Below, piece after piece: positions 13,401 through 24,545 of a DNA stretch of 64,000 nt. Position 1 is the stretch's first letter; the number at the start of each line of letters is the position of its first letter. The DNA comes from Prunella strophiata (lineage: Eukaryota > Chordata > Aves > Passeriformes > Prunellidae). A model generated the notes under the pieces. It did not search any database and was not told the origin of the DNA. It saw only the letters and a program-made list of their open reading frames with translations. The stretch spans positions 26,570,385 through 26,634,384 of the forward strand of contig JAZBQD010000017.1 of assembly GCA_036583965.1 (NCBI GenBank). Reading direction: 5' to 3'. Made by a program: the position numbers and the translations under genes.

Positions 13401-14313
13401 GTTTGCTGCACTCTTTGACTGTGATCTGAACCATCCCATTCCGACTTCCAGAACAGTGCCACACTGGAGCTGCACAATCATTTCCCCAGCTGGAGGCAGT
13501 TTCCTAAACGTTGATTGCTCTGGGAAAGAAACAACCATATACGCCCACACTGAGAAAGCACCTTCTTCAGTAATATTCTCTGTTCAGTCCACCACCTCAT
13601 TGCATTTCCAAAAGTATGGGCACTCCAGAAATCTGTTTCCCAAAACCTTTTCCAAGTACTGCTTTAATTGTTTGGTTCATGTTTTGGCAACACCCACTGA
13701 ATTCAGCTCAACTTGGCAAGGAGTTTTTCTCACATATATGTATTTTCCCCATATAATGATTTTCCAAAAACTTGGGCAGAAACATTAGCCAACCAAAATA
13801 ATAATAATAGTGTGATTTTAAACACATAAATGCATAAGAATAAAAGCTTTTGAGACTGCCAGGAAGCTGGGTTTTTTCATTTTTTTCATTTTTTACAACA
13901 ATTCCTATCTTACTCCACTGAAGCAAAAACCTATGCCTTGTTACTGCTTACTAGTCAGATGTATTATAAGTGCATGGAAGCAAATGTCATAATGTGTAGA
14001 GGCTGGGGAGTCACTCATTGGCTTCCCTCTATAACTGCAGAGATTTTCAGTTCCAAAATCTGATGATGAAGACAGTACTCCTTAGTTACTAAAACTTTGC
14101 ATTCATGGAAAGCTTTAAAAATTGGAACACAATTAATTAGAGGCACTTTAGGACGATATTAAGTTAATAAAAAGAAGGCTTTTAACTGACATCAATTGAA
14201 CTTTTCATAAATGATAAAATGCTGAAAGAAAGAAGGCATTGCAGAAAATTGGTATGGCAATAGTTCTTTCATTGGGAAAATCTGATCACATCTTAGTCCT
14301 ACTCAACTGCTGT
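7447..14313. other. non-coding DNA, no confident gene
   Basis: Mostly AT-rich sequence with short spurious frames, including a T-rich hydrophobic frame near 10.2-10.5 kb and a 129-codon frame near 13.4-13.8 kb that begins with GTG rather than ATG. The only part with any exon-like character is the minus-strand open stretch at 7447-7865, next to the gap, treated in the findings. No repeat family recognised. Confidence 0.6.
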
Positions 14314-14318
14314 ACAGG
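14314..14318 (+). repeat. LTR target-site duplication, left copy
   Basis: ACAGG immediately precedes the LTR's TG terminus and is repeated exactly at 14921-14925. A 5-bp duplication fits retroviral integration of the ERVL type or some ERV1 elements. Confidence 0.85.
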
Positions 14319-14594
14319 TGTTCTGGTTTCAGTCAGGGTAGCATTAATTTCCCCTCAGTAGCTGCTCCAGTGCTGTGTTTTGGATTCAGAATGAGAATGG
14401 TGTTGACAACACACTGATGTTTTGGGTTTTGCTGAGTCATGTTCATCCTAAATCAAGAACTTTTTTCCCTGCCTCATGCTGTGCCAGGGAGGGAGTGGAG
14501 GGGATATGCAAACAAAACCAGGAGGGAGCATAGCTGGGACAGGTGACCTAGACTGATTGAAGGGATATTCCACACCATGGGACATCATGTCCAC

Positions 14595-14602
14595 TATATA
14601 AA
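14595..14602 (+). promoter_or_regulatory. TATA box of the LTR U3 promoter
   Basis: TATATAAA lies about 277 bp into the LTR, at the position expected for the U3 core promoter, just after the conserved catgggacatcat block. Transcription would run rightward. Activity is unknown. Confidence 0.7.
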
Positions 14603-14782
14603 TTGAGGGAGTTACCCAGAGGGTGGCCATTCTGGTTTTGGGAATAGGGTCTGGTATCAGTCGGAGCAAAGAGAGTAATTGTCTTGTGCATCACTTGCTT
14701 GAGTCTTTTCCTTTCCCAATATTATTATTATTACTTTGTCTATTATTTACCATTTTTATTGTATTTTACTTTGATTTTAAAT

Positions 14783-14788
14783 ATTAAA
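14783..14788 (+). terminator. LTR polyadenylation signal ATTAAA
   Basis: ATTAAA sits about 190 bp downstream of the TATA box inside the LTR and precedes the conserved 'ctcttatctcaacct' block. This is the normal R/U5 arrangement for the LTR's 3' processing signal. Confidence 0.6.
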
Positions 14789-14920
14789 CTGCTCTTATCT
14801 CAACCTACAAGTTTTACTTTTGATCCTCCTCCCCATTCCACTGTGGGGTAGAAGTGATAGCGAAGGCTGAGTAAAACACAGCATGGTGCTCAATTTTCTA
14901 TCTGGGTTTAAAACACAGCA

Positions 14921-14925
14921 ACAGG
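14921..14925 (+). repeat. LTR target-site duplication, right copy
   Basis: ACAGG directly after the CA terminus, identical to 14314-14318. It fixes the LTR's right boundary. Confidence 0.85.
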
Positions 14926-15182
14926 GTCAAAGCATATTACTTAACCCTCAGTACTAGCCTTTTTGGATTGCTGAGGAAATGCATTAACCCAGAGACACAC
15001 ACATGCCCAAAGGCACACAGATGATCTTTACCAAGTGAGGTCAGATACAGGGTTGCTTCTGGCATGATCAGACTGTGTTTTGTGTTGTCTGCACAACATA
15101 TAGCACCAGTCTATGTCTCATTACTGAGGTTGCAAGATTACTGCACAGGTCCCAGAAGCAGCATAATCTGGTTATTTTTCCA

Positions 15183-15215
15183 TGTCTCCACTATGTCTCC
15201 ACTATGTCTCCACTA
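15183..15215. repeat. 11-bp tandem repeat, 3 copies
   Basis: Three head-to-tail copies of tgtctccacta with no mismatch among them. Recent slippage-type expansion. Confidence 0.9.
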
Positions 15216-16100
15216 AGGGAGACCAAGCTGACAGCTTTTTATCTCATTTGGCATTAGCTGATCTCTTAATAGATGTGAAGTCAGAATCTGTCCCACAGAT
15301 ATTTAACTAAAATTAAGCTTTCACAGCAAACTTCAGATTTTACTTAGAGCTGCAGTAACATCTAGATAATTCTTGTCCATACTGAAGACCAGTTTAACAG
15401 CATTTTCATCCAAGGAGTTGCACTGTTTTGTTTAACCTCTTCAACTGAACTGCAGCAAGGAAAAGGAGTAATTCCAAACAGTGAGATGCTGGCTTAAGAA
15501 GTGATAAAATTCCAAGACTGCTGCAGACATCCTAAAGGATCTGGCCTTAGCCTCATCATTCATCAAATATATTAGTGATAGGAGGTCCCTACTTCCCTTT
15601 AGCAGAAACATAATTAAGAAAGTGGGCCAGAAAAATAAATAAGAGACATCATTTCTTACATGGAGAGAGATGATGACAAGAAGAGGTGGCTGAAGGATGT
15701 GATCAAGACTAGCACTGCAAAGGAAAACAGAGCTCCATGGAATGGGGTCCTATGTCCTGCCTCACTGGAGAATTTGGTGCTATCCACAAAACTTTGTAAA
15801 CCACAGACTGCTTAGGGATTTTATTTGTCTGGGTAGTATTGAAGGCAGAGGCAGATACTTGAGAATGGGTGACAGTTTGTGCATTAGAAGATTGCATGCC
15901 TTGCAGTGCCTGTGAGCAGCACTGCTGTATCCGTGAGGGCTGTGGTGGGATGGACTGTGCACACCTGGAGCCACGGAACTGAATCTACTAAAGGAGGAGA
16001 CACCACAGTAGAATGTGATTCCTGATTGAGAGCAGAGCATATGTTAAGATGAGAGTGTTAAACCAGAATCTAAAACTCTGGTCATGGTTCAGCCATCTAT

Positions 16101-16134
16101 GGTTTTTAATTTAACATGGCTTTTAATTTAACAT
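16101..16134. repeat. short tandem duplication
   Basis: The segment ttttaatttaacat occurs twice with a short gg(c) linker. Simple local duplication. Confidence 0.8.
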
Positions 16135-18707
16135 TTACTTTTAAGGTCTATTATGATACTCATGTCTAAAAGATTAGACTGTTATTACTAATATACCTCC
16201 ATTTCCATAAGTCTGCAGATCCCACTCAGAAAAAATTTCCCATGTAATAAATTTGAAGGGCATGTAATATTTGACCCAGTATAAATAAGTGAAAATAAAC
16301 TTTCAAGTGTTTATTTTTATTCAGAGGTAGAAATTCTTTCTGTGTTTTTCCAAGAGGATTACAGTGATGCAAAACAGCTTGAAGTCAATCACATTGTCAC
16401 TAGAAAACTATCTTTGCTATGTTTTTAAGGAGATGGAACCAGTACACTAATTACCAGCCATCTGTGATGGGAGCTAGGGATTCATTCTCTCTCTTCCCTT
16501 CCTGCTTTTATATGTAGACAGATTCAGATCAGAATCCCTGGAGCATCAGCCAAGGGATAAAAGCACATGAAGAAGGTCCCTGTTGTGAGCTGATATGTGT
16601 CCCACAAGTGAACATCAAAAAAAGGATTGGCTCATCATCGGGTTTCTTTAGAATATTAAGGACAGTGAAAGAGCATAAGTCTTCCTGGCTGATCCTATGA
16701 TGCATCTATTGAGCCATAGGCCAAATCCACAGAGCATCACTGAAACCCAGCTCACATCTGCAGGAGCCAGGGAGGCTTGTACCCAGTGGCTGACCCCCTG
16801 ACAGCTCCAGCCACTGGCAGGACAGTGGGGTACATTCAGGCTGTGCACATGGAGGTTTCCAAAGCTTGTATGCCCTGTGGAGGGCAGGGAGGCACAGAGA
16901 TGGACCTTGCTGCTCAGACAACCCTTGTCACCACAGCAGGGACTGTCATTCCTGGTAGAGGAACAGGGAGCAAGAGAACACAGGCCAACTGAATTTTCCT
17001 AGAAGTGAGAGCATTCCTTTGCCAGACACTGCTCTACTTAGGATCTCTTAATTTTTACAGAATCACGTAAGATAAAAATAGTCCTACACTCATAAATCAG
17101 AAAACTGCATGCTAAAGCACAGAAGACCTTAAAATAAATTCTCCTCTGGAAAATGTCAGACTGAGGCTATAGGGGTTATGTAATGATATTTCAGTACCTG
17201 TAATCTTTGGGAGAGCAATCCTCATCTACAAACTGTCTCTCTGTCTTTAGAAAGAACTTGAGTTGAATTTTTGAGATAATTGCCCAAACACATATGGCCC
17301 TAGCACAAAGCTATCTGTGACACACATTGCAAATTTCTCTCTTTTCCAGATCAAATGAGTTGAAAAGAGGTTTTTTCCTACATGAAAAAGATAGAAATTA
17401 CACTGGCTGTTTCATTTAATATTTCCAAACTAGATTATTAAAGACTACACGCCCCAAAAGTATTAAACATTCACATTTTTCTGGATGAAAGAGGTGCCAG
17501 TGATGGGCAATTTCAGGAAAGAAGAATGACAACAGAAGAAATGGAAGAAAGTGGTTTGGACTTGTTTCCAGCAAAAATAAACCTCAAGGAAATCATCAAA
17601 ATAGCAGTAAAAGCTTTTTTTTTATTCCAACAGTAACATTGTGGTTTGAAGTTTGGGGAAGTCAGCTTATTTTCAGATTCCCTGTGAACAGCCTTTCCAA
17701 ATCAGATTAATCAGGTGACATGAAGGAAGTTGGGGTGCCCTGTCCACCTGCTCCTCTACCAGCATCAGCTATCATAGAAAAATCCTGTGTGATGTCTAAT
17801 ACACACAGACATACACAGACCAGCTCAGACTTCCTTCTGTTCCACTTGCTTCTACTCTTATCCTGAATTCCACTGGAGCTCATGGGGCTTTTACTTGGCA
17901 AGATTAGGTCCATGGCATTCTGAAAGGTACATAGAATATCACACTCCGGGACACCATGTTTCAGAATTGGGATGCAGAACAAAAGTGAGGGATTTTCTTA
18001 TGTGAAGAGAGAAAGAAAAATCAAGCTCTTAGCATTGCTGGAACCTGAAAAATTGTCTCTGGGAGTTGTGAGGATGAAAAGAGATACAGATCTCCTCTAT
18101 CTTTTTTCTAAGCTGATTCACTCCTCAAGGGTATAAATTTTCTTTATGTGCAACTGCTATCTCTTAAATAGATCTTGCTGTGGATATAATAGGAAACTTT
18201 AACTTGCTTCTAAAAACATAATTATGGGTGCAAATTCAGGGAGCAGCCTGATATTGCAAACTGATAATGCCATTCCCTGTTCCTACACTGGTGCTATAAA
18301 TCAGCATTAGTGACATTAAAATCAGTAAAGATTCAGTGATATAAAAGAAGTTGGAAGAGTATCACAACCATTGCAGTTTGAGAGCCCTGACTTTAGCAAG
18401 TGCTTAATTTTGGCATGGAGTTTGGTTTTTTGTATGCATTTTTCTCTTGACATTCTTCAGTCCAGAATGAAATTGCTTCTCATAAGAAGGGGAATCCATG
18501 TAAAGTTTTAAGCTGCACCATTTCATGCTTTTTTTAGGCACACCATCATACCCAGCCCTGCCCAGAGTCCCAGGGAGGCAAGCTTACAATTTACTATGAT
18601 GAAGTGGCTCATGCTGAGACTGTGCCTGGTTGTAAAACATTGGGATTGCAGCAGACTGTTCCAACACTCAGTATAAGACAAGACATTACTTGAGAGAAGA
18701 AAAACCC

Positions 18708-18736
<29 letters not shown>
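18708..18736. repeat. poly(A) tract, A29
   Basis: Run of 29 A, followed by an ACC-rich degenerate A-rich segment. No retroposed gene body is recognisable upstream. Confidence 0.95.
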
Positions 18737-18738
<2 letters not shown>

Positions 18739-18740
18739 AC

Positions 18741-18816
18741 CAAAAAACCCACCTAAACTTTGATTTACAAGAAATTAAAAGCAAACACCTCAACACACAC
18801 CAAAAAACCCACCCAA
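18741..18816. repeat. duplicated ccaaaaaacccacc segment
   Basis: The motif ccaaaaaacccacc followed by (t/c)aaa occurs twice about 60 bp apart, immediately downstream of the poly(A) tract. Probably part of the same unstable A/C-rich tract. Confidence 0.7.
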
Positions 18817-19091
18817 ATTTACTGAACTTCTTCTTTGTGTAACAGCCACTCTCCTTCCATAAACTAACGAACAGGACAAAGAATTCTCCTTTACTTTTGC
18901 CTCAAGCCCATCCTTCCCCAATAAGAGGTTCATAATTACTTACATTCTTGATTTTCTTTTGCATATTTTTCTTGGAACTGCTTCTCTTCTGTTCGCTTAC
19001 TAAGATTTTGTCATCCATACTATTTTCCAATGAACAACTCTGTCCAACCAAGAAGAGGCCAAGATTTGGCAACATGGGCCATGATTTCATC

Positions 19092-19139
19092 AGCCATCCT
19101 TACTGATGGCTTACATTTGATCCAGAATTCTGGATCAAA
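19092..19139. repeat. two adjacent hairpin-forming palindromes
   Basis: Positions 19116-19139 form a perfect 24-bp palindrome with no spacer, centred on GAATTC; each half reads tttgatccagaa from its own 5' end. Just upstream a small inverted repeat gccatc/gatggc lies at 19093-19110. No transposon ends or coding context accompany them. Confidence 0.85.
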
Positions 19140-20405
19140 ATATGAATAGTTGTGTAGGAACATGGGTGAGATGAGTCCCAAAGCTGCCACTGTCTACCAG
19201 ATAGTTCTAGTCCACCTGTCTGGTCTGTCTCAGCTTTCTGCCTGTAAAATAAGAATGATGCCAAAATGGAAACCAGTGAAGAGAAGTTTTCAGAAATCTC
19301 TAGAGGCTTTGCTTGGTGGAAAATAATGTCATATAGTAAACATCAAAAAGAGCTGGCTGGCTAAAACTGTATTCATCCAGACTTTTTCCACTGAAATCAA
19401 TACCAGCTCTGTCACAGTTTTAATGCTAGTATTTCCTGAGCTTGTGACTGTAGTAGCTGAATTTGTAGACTTCTCAATGGGATCTTTGAAAGGCTGTTGA
19501 AGAAATATTTAAATTATTTAAACCAGTTTATATTTGGGCTAACCTTCCTATACCACACCTGACAAAATGCAGACAGAAGATTTATTTAGGAAATTGTCTT
19601 TTCCACAAATATGGATTCAAAAATGCTAGGAAAGAAAGTATTTTACCATGTGGGGCAAAATGTCCCCTTAAATGTTTCAAAGACCTCTGCAATATTAAGT
19701 CTGAAAGACATGGTTTAAAACAAGGTAATTTAGAAACTCACTAAGAAGTTTGTCTGTGATCCTCTTTTCTGCTTTTTACACATTTCACTCTCCATCTTCC
19801 CAAGATTGACCAAAGAGGTCAATTTCAAGCTATTATCAGTTGCAGTGGATAAAATGCTGTCCTCTTCCAATTAGCTGAATCCATGACACTGTGCAATCTC
19901 AGTACCTTATCAGGGCAAATTTTGCCAGGCAGTAAAACACAGCAAAGTGCTGTGGCCCAGACTGCAGATTGCAAATGAGGCACACACGGACAAGGCTGAC
20001 ATGGTCTCTTCCATGGAGAACGGGGGCACAGCCACTCCAGACACTATGGGAAGAATATACCAACACACCAAAGTACACTAATGATATACCAGCAGGGGCT
20101 TCCTGGGGAGGGGAGAGATCTCATTGCAGAGAGATGCCCCGCAGTCTCCTCCTCCCTGAGAGCAGAACTTGTCAGATCTACCTAGTGCCTTTCTCCGCCA
20201 GGAGGTACAACCACGATTGACTTCTGAAGCAGAAAAGTTATAAAAATGTAATGGGGAAGCTGGAGAAAAGAAGAGGTGACAGCAATGTTAGCACATCTTA
20301 ATTGCAGAGAATTTTGCCCTCGAGCCTTCACATGCCTTTGCATATCACTGTCACTCTGAAGTGGGAATGATCTTGAGAGCAGAAGCAAAGCTTTAAATGC
20401 ATGTT

Positions 20406-20408
<3 letters not shown>

Positions 20409-20453
<45 letters not shown>

Positions 20454-20474
20454 TGTGTGTGTGTGTGTGTGTGT
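20409..20474. repeat. (CA)19 and (TG)n inverted microsatellite
   Basis: 19 AC units (20409-20446), a short atatac-type centre, then a TG run to 20474. About 22 bp on the right is perfectly complementary to the left, so the pair can form a long hairpin. Alternating purine-pyrimidine over 66 bp also favours Z-DNA. Confidence 0.95.
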
Positions 20475-20738
20475 ATTTGGGTAAAATTATGAAAAAAAAA
20501 TGCAACTGTGTCCCCCAGCTTGAGAGTTTCAGAATATCTAATTTATCTTCAGAGCAAACACAGAGGCACAGAGCAATGAACATCCCCTGCTGTTAGCTGT
20601 TTTTGAAAAGAGCCCCGCTTAGCTTTTCAGACATCTTCTCCTCACAGCAGTATTGCCCTGTAATTTCAAGTCATAAAACTAATACTGAGAGCAAGCTAGA
20701 GTAAATACAGCTGCCACACTTTACTCCCACCCCTAGAC

Positions 20739-21585
20739 ATTTCTCGTCTGTCTTTCTGGAGGGAGTCCCTTTAGAGGCTCACCCATGCATGCTTCATCTG
20801 TCTCCTCAGTGTCTGACACAGCTGAGGAATTATTTTCCTCAGGCAGAGCTGTGGAGGGTTCAGAAGAGCTGGTGTATTACCTGCTTCACTGGTTTCCCCC
20901 TCATGTCAATCACCTGGTTTTGTACATTGAAAAGGCCACGGTGATGTCCCAGTTAAATGATGCTGTCACTGCAGAGGCCTTTGAAGGATCTTTAAGAAAC
21001 ATTGCAATTGAGGAGGTGGGAGTGAAAAATCCATCAGTTTGGCTAGAGGGGCTGTATAAGCACTTTCATTAGAGGTCTATTGTGAAATCCAGGGAAGGAA
21101 AATCTAAAAGGGGAAGATGGTCAGGCCACTGTGTCACTGCCCAGATGCATCCTCCCAGTAGCAGGGAAGAAGAGGCAGGATTGCAGCTCTGCATCTGCCT
21201 CTTCCCTCTGTCTCATGCTGCTAACACAGCAGCAATGCTGGAAAGATTATTACCTGGATGTATCTATACCAAAACTCAGGGAAGGGGACAAAGAGGAGAA
21301 AATAAGAGTGATGGTGATTTTATGCAGGGACAAAGCAAGACACTAAATTGGAAAGAAGGAAGCACCTTCCCCATCTGCCCCAAGCAAGTGAAATGCAGTG
21401 AAGGTGGATGCACTAACAGAGGATGTACCTGCATGGTCCCTGTATCACAGCATCTGCTGGAGGTGTGCTGGAGGAGCACACACACTGCTGTGTCTCTGCA
21501 GCAAGTGCATAGAGGTGGCCCTGACATCCAGCACATCCTTCAGCATCGGGGGACCTGCAAGGTGCAGGAATGCAGTCTCCTTTGA
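20739..21585 (+). other. long nearly stop-free interval, no known protein
   Basis: One plus-strand frame stays open from after a TAG near 20736 to 21585, broken by a single TAG at 21070-21072. An ATG at 20785 would start a 95-residue acidic, leucine-rich product; the part after the internal stop has no ATG at its start. Other frames on both strands are also open around 21.1-21.6 kb, which points to a locally higher GC content and few stops rather than selection on one frame. I recognise no domain. It could be a decayed exon, part of a lncRNA, or chance. Confidence 0.2.
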
Positions 21586-22811
21586 AACAGACAAACCATG
21601 TCCAGCAAGACCACTTCAGGAGAACAGTAATTGAGATTTCCCTATAACCACCAAGTACCACAGTCATTTGCATGGCCTCATCCCATTGTCAGAGCAATTC
21701 AAAGCATGGAGGTACATCTTTGTCACTTGTTCAAGAGGAACTCAAAATTTATTGAATGGAAAAGGCACATTTATTGCAGATCTTTCTGCATGCTAACTAT
21801 GAGTCAACATCACTACAGATCTTTATAAGGGGCAGGGTTTTTGTATTTCTTATTTCTACATTTTCTAAAAAACACAGACATACAAGGGTAATAATCCAGC
21901 TGCTGCCTGTATAAGGTGCTCAATTTCTGCATTATTCATGAACAAAAACCCCTGCTAAAAGGTGATAGAGCCTCATGTGAGAATAAAGGAAGCTCAAGCA
22001 ACATGATTTGTACCTGAAAGGAATTAACAGAACAAATCAATATACCGGCCCAGAAAATTAAGCTATATATCCAAAACAAGCAAAAGAAGAGTTAAATTGC
22101 AGACATAGTCCCTTCTTTTTGATGAAGTCCTATTGATTTTGTCCAATCCTTCTAAAGAAGAATGATAGTAGAAAGCAGCTTGACTAGGCAAAGACACAGA
22201 AATGCTGACAGAAATCCCACTTGGAGCAGAAGGCTATACTGTGGACCTTCCAAGATTACTTTCCACCACTCTATGTTTTTATGAAAAGCACTGAAAGCTT
22301 CTCCCTAGAGAGGGTTGAATAAGCATCCTGACATCCCATAGATTTGAGAGCATTCATCCTTCTTGATATCAGTCATGAAATTCAATTCTTATTTAACATA
22401 ACTTTCTCAAAATATGTCTGATAGCAAAGCTGCCATTCTACCCAACTACCGTTCACTAAAAATCCATGAAAACCAACTATTCTATTACATCACTAATCTT
22501 CTATATGCAAAAAAGTAACTCATGTGCTGATGTCCTTAAATGAGCACTTCCAGGAGGTTGATCAGTTCAGCACAAAGCAGAGAAACGTCTTTAGAAATGC
22601 ACAATTATTTCTGAAAGCAATACCTGTCAGTAATAAGCTGAGTGCTCTCTAAATGCATAATTTAATCTCACAGTCCCTTAACTTTGCCTCTTCTTAGCCT
22701 GCCACTGGACTGTCACTATCTTGTAATCTTTAATACACAGTGGGAGTACTTCAACCTTTTACCTTTAGGCATCTCATGATTTCTTATCTGTTACTTTATG
22801 TTCTCTGTTTA

Positions 22812-22839
22812 AATAAAATAAAGCTAAAAAAAAAAAAAA
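22812..22839 (+). repeat. AATAAA motifs followed by A14
   Basis: Overlapping AATAAA-type motifs (around 22811-22821) are followed within 10 bp by 14 A. This could mark the 3' end of a retroposed transcript or a genomic A-tract. No upstream gene body is recognised, so only the tract is certain. Confidence 0.5.
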
Positions 22840-23215
22840 TTCATCTATGCTTTTTGGTTGACAGCCAAAAAACAAGATTTTTGAAAGAACATTGAGAGCA
22901 GGAAGAAAATATCCCATATGAAAGCCCATCAGTTTCCCAGAGAGACTGTAATTAAGTTGCAGTTCAAAGAAATATAAGAATTGTCAAAATGTCTCCCACT
23001 AGAGAGAACCAAAGAATACTGCTTCAGGGGAAGAGAAACATTATGCTACAACAAAATATGCACTTATATTATAAGTTGCAGCATAATGCACCTCATCTAA
23101 CCACTGGTCAAGACTCTTTACCATAAAATAACAATAAAACTAAGAGATTCAAACAGATAAAAGGAAGCAATTTTAAGAATCTTTTTGCCAAAAGGTAATA
23201 GTGAAGCCTTTCATT

Positions 23216-23238
23216 AAAAAAAAAAAAAAAAAAAAAAA
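23216..23238. repeat. poly(A) tract, A23
   Basis: Uninterrupted run of 23 A followed by purine-rich sequence. No associated element recognised. Confidence 0.95.
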
Positions 23239-24385
23239 GAAATAAAAGCAAGAAAAGGAATTACTTTTTTTGTTTCTGATATTATGGTTCAAACCAAGTA
23301 TGTTTCTCATAGCTGAAAATGTAGAGCTGGGCATGGGTGTTTACCTCAGCCATGAGCCTGATTGTCTCAAAGCAAATCATGACAACCCAAAGCTGACTAC
23401 AGTCTGAAGATATGCAGCTCCTTCTTTCACTTTTTGGGGGAAAATGGCCCCTGCACAGCTATTCCTTGGATAGCAACTATCAATTTTTCCCACTTTTGTG
23501 GTTGTCCAGGGATGTCTCCTTGATCTCTTCTCAGGAGTTTGACTTTTTCTGTTTATTAAGAGGGCAGTGAGAGGAGTCTAAAATATACATGTACACAAAG
23601 CAGAAAATACGTAATACAGAACATTGCTGCTGTGGTGTTCCCTAGCCTCAGTTTAAAGCTGTTCAACAGCTTATTAATTTCTGACTGATGCTGAAAATTG
23701 AGCAGACATCTTCATTGAACTTCCCACAATGCAAACCATAGCTTATTTTTTCCCTGGGAGGTGACAACTAATTCAGAAGCCATCGATGTATATAAGGAGA
23801 TTAATTTGTTCCATCTGATTTGTATTCCCTTGCAGCCAGCTACAATGAATGTAATTTACCATCATGTTGCCCAACTGTCTCGAGCTACTTGCAATAGTCT
23901 TTTCATCAAAAAGTTTGGCCTCTTTGCTATTCAAATCCCTTCATTTGGTGATAGCTTAAACTACAGCATATTTAGGAAGGGTATTCTCCTCCAGGTAAAT
24001 TAACACGGAGCTCCTGTAGCAGCCATTACATGAAATGGGGCATAGGAGATAAAAATTGTTATGTGGGCTGCATATGGCATTCTTACACATCTATGCAAGA
24101 GAAATTGACTGATTTCTTCCCCATCAACACAGCAACACTTTTCTAAGGTGTGATACTGTTATTATCCTTTTCTTAGGTGTGGGGAGAGCAAACAGATTCA
24201 GGCCTTCAATGCCTGAACATGCTGCTGCTCTTCTGTGGTACTGACTAGTTAAATGCTTGCTGCAAGCACGTGGAAGCCAGGAGGCCTTTCAGACTCAAAT
24301 AGATCTTAGTGGAAAAGAATCAGTTTTGTTCCGACTGAGTCATGTTCATGGTCAGGAAGTCATTGTGGACAGGCATACATCCCAC

Positions 24386-24545
24386 AACTTGACTGTGGCC
24401 CCTCACCAGCCCAGGGTCAAGCAAGAAGTCAACAATAGAGCTCATAGAATGACTCAGACCCATGACAGCTCTTCAAGTATACTTCTACTCAAAAAGGCAG
24501 TGAAAAGAGCTACTGGTCAATGAAGTGAGTGACATGAAGCACTCC
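24386..24545 (+). repeat. unidentified dispersed repeat, copy 1
   Basis: Pairs with 26705-26865 in the same orientation. From 24411 a 130-bp core aligns with 26731 onward without net gaps, about 94 of 130 bases identical by hand count. Best-conserved blocks are ccagggtcaagcaaga and agtgagtgacatgaag. Similarity extends about 25 bp upstream with one indel, then fades. I cannot assign it to CR1, the LTR family above or another bird repeat. Orientation is arbitrary. Confidence 0.7.

Larger units (their letters stand above)
14319..14920 (+). mobile_element. avian endogenous retrovirus solo LTR
   Basis: A 602-bp element beginning TGTTCTGG and ending CACAGCA, so it has the TG...CA termini of retroviral LTRs. 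It matches, from memory, a common bird LTR family: an early block mentioning a 'gttttgg' stretch, a mid block 'gggatattcca...catgggacatcat' before a TATA box, then an ATTAAA signal and a conserved tail 'tctcaaccta' followed by a C/T-rich segment. Identical 5-bp duplications flank it. No primer-binding site, gag, pol or env follows and no second LTR is present, so it is a solo LTR left by recombination between two LTRs. Its class (ERVL versus other) is not settled; the 5-bp duplication leans to ERVL. It is an inert viral relic, with possible leftover promoter activity. Confidence 0.9.
14926..20738. other. non-coding DNA with small simple repeats
   Basis: No coding region recognised. Contains an 11-bp triplicate, a short tandem at 16.1 kb, a poly(A) tract with a duplicated flank, a perfect palindrome and a CA/TG inverted microsatellite, each listed separately. 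Remaining open frames are short and overlap on both strands. Confidence 0.65.
21640..24385. other. non-coding DNA with A-tracts
   Basis: No gene or repeat family recognised beyond the A-tracts at 22826 and 23216. Open frames are 80 codons or less. Confidence 0.65.

Noticed and set aside
14448..14669. 73-codon minus-strand frame
   Set aside because: Lies entirely inside the solo LTR, antisense to it; an incidental frame.
20182..20583. 133-codon minus-strand frame
   Set aside because: It is carried by the CA/TG microsatellite (alternating Val/Cys and Thr/His residues) and shows no domain.
22600..22840. Processed pseudogene ending in AATAAA plus A14
   Set aside because: No upstream coding similarity and no target-site duplication seen; kept only as an A-tract.
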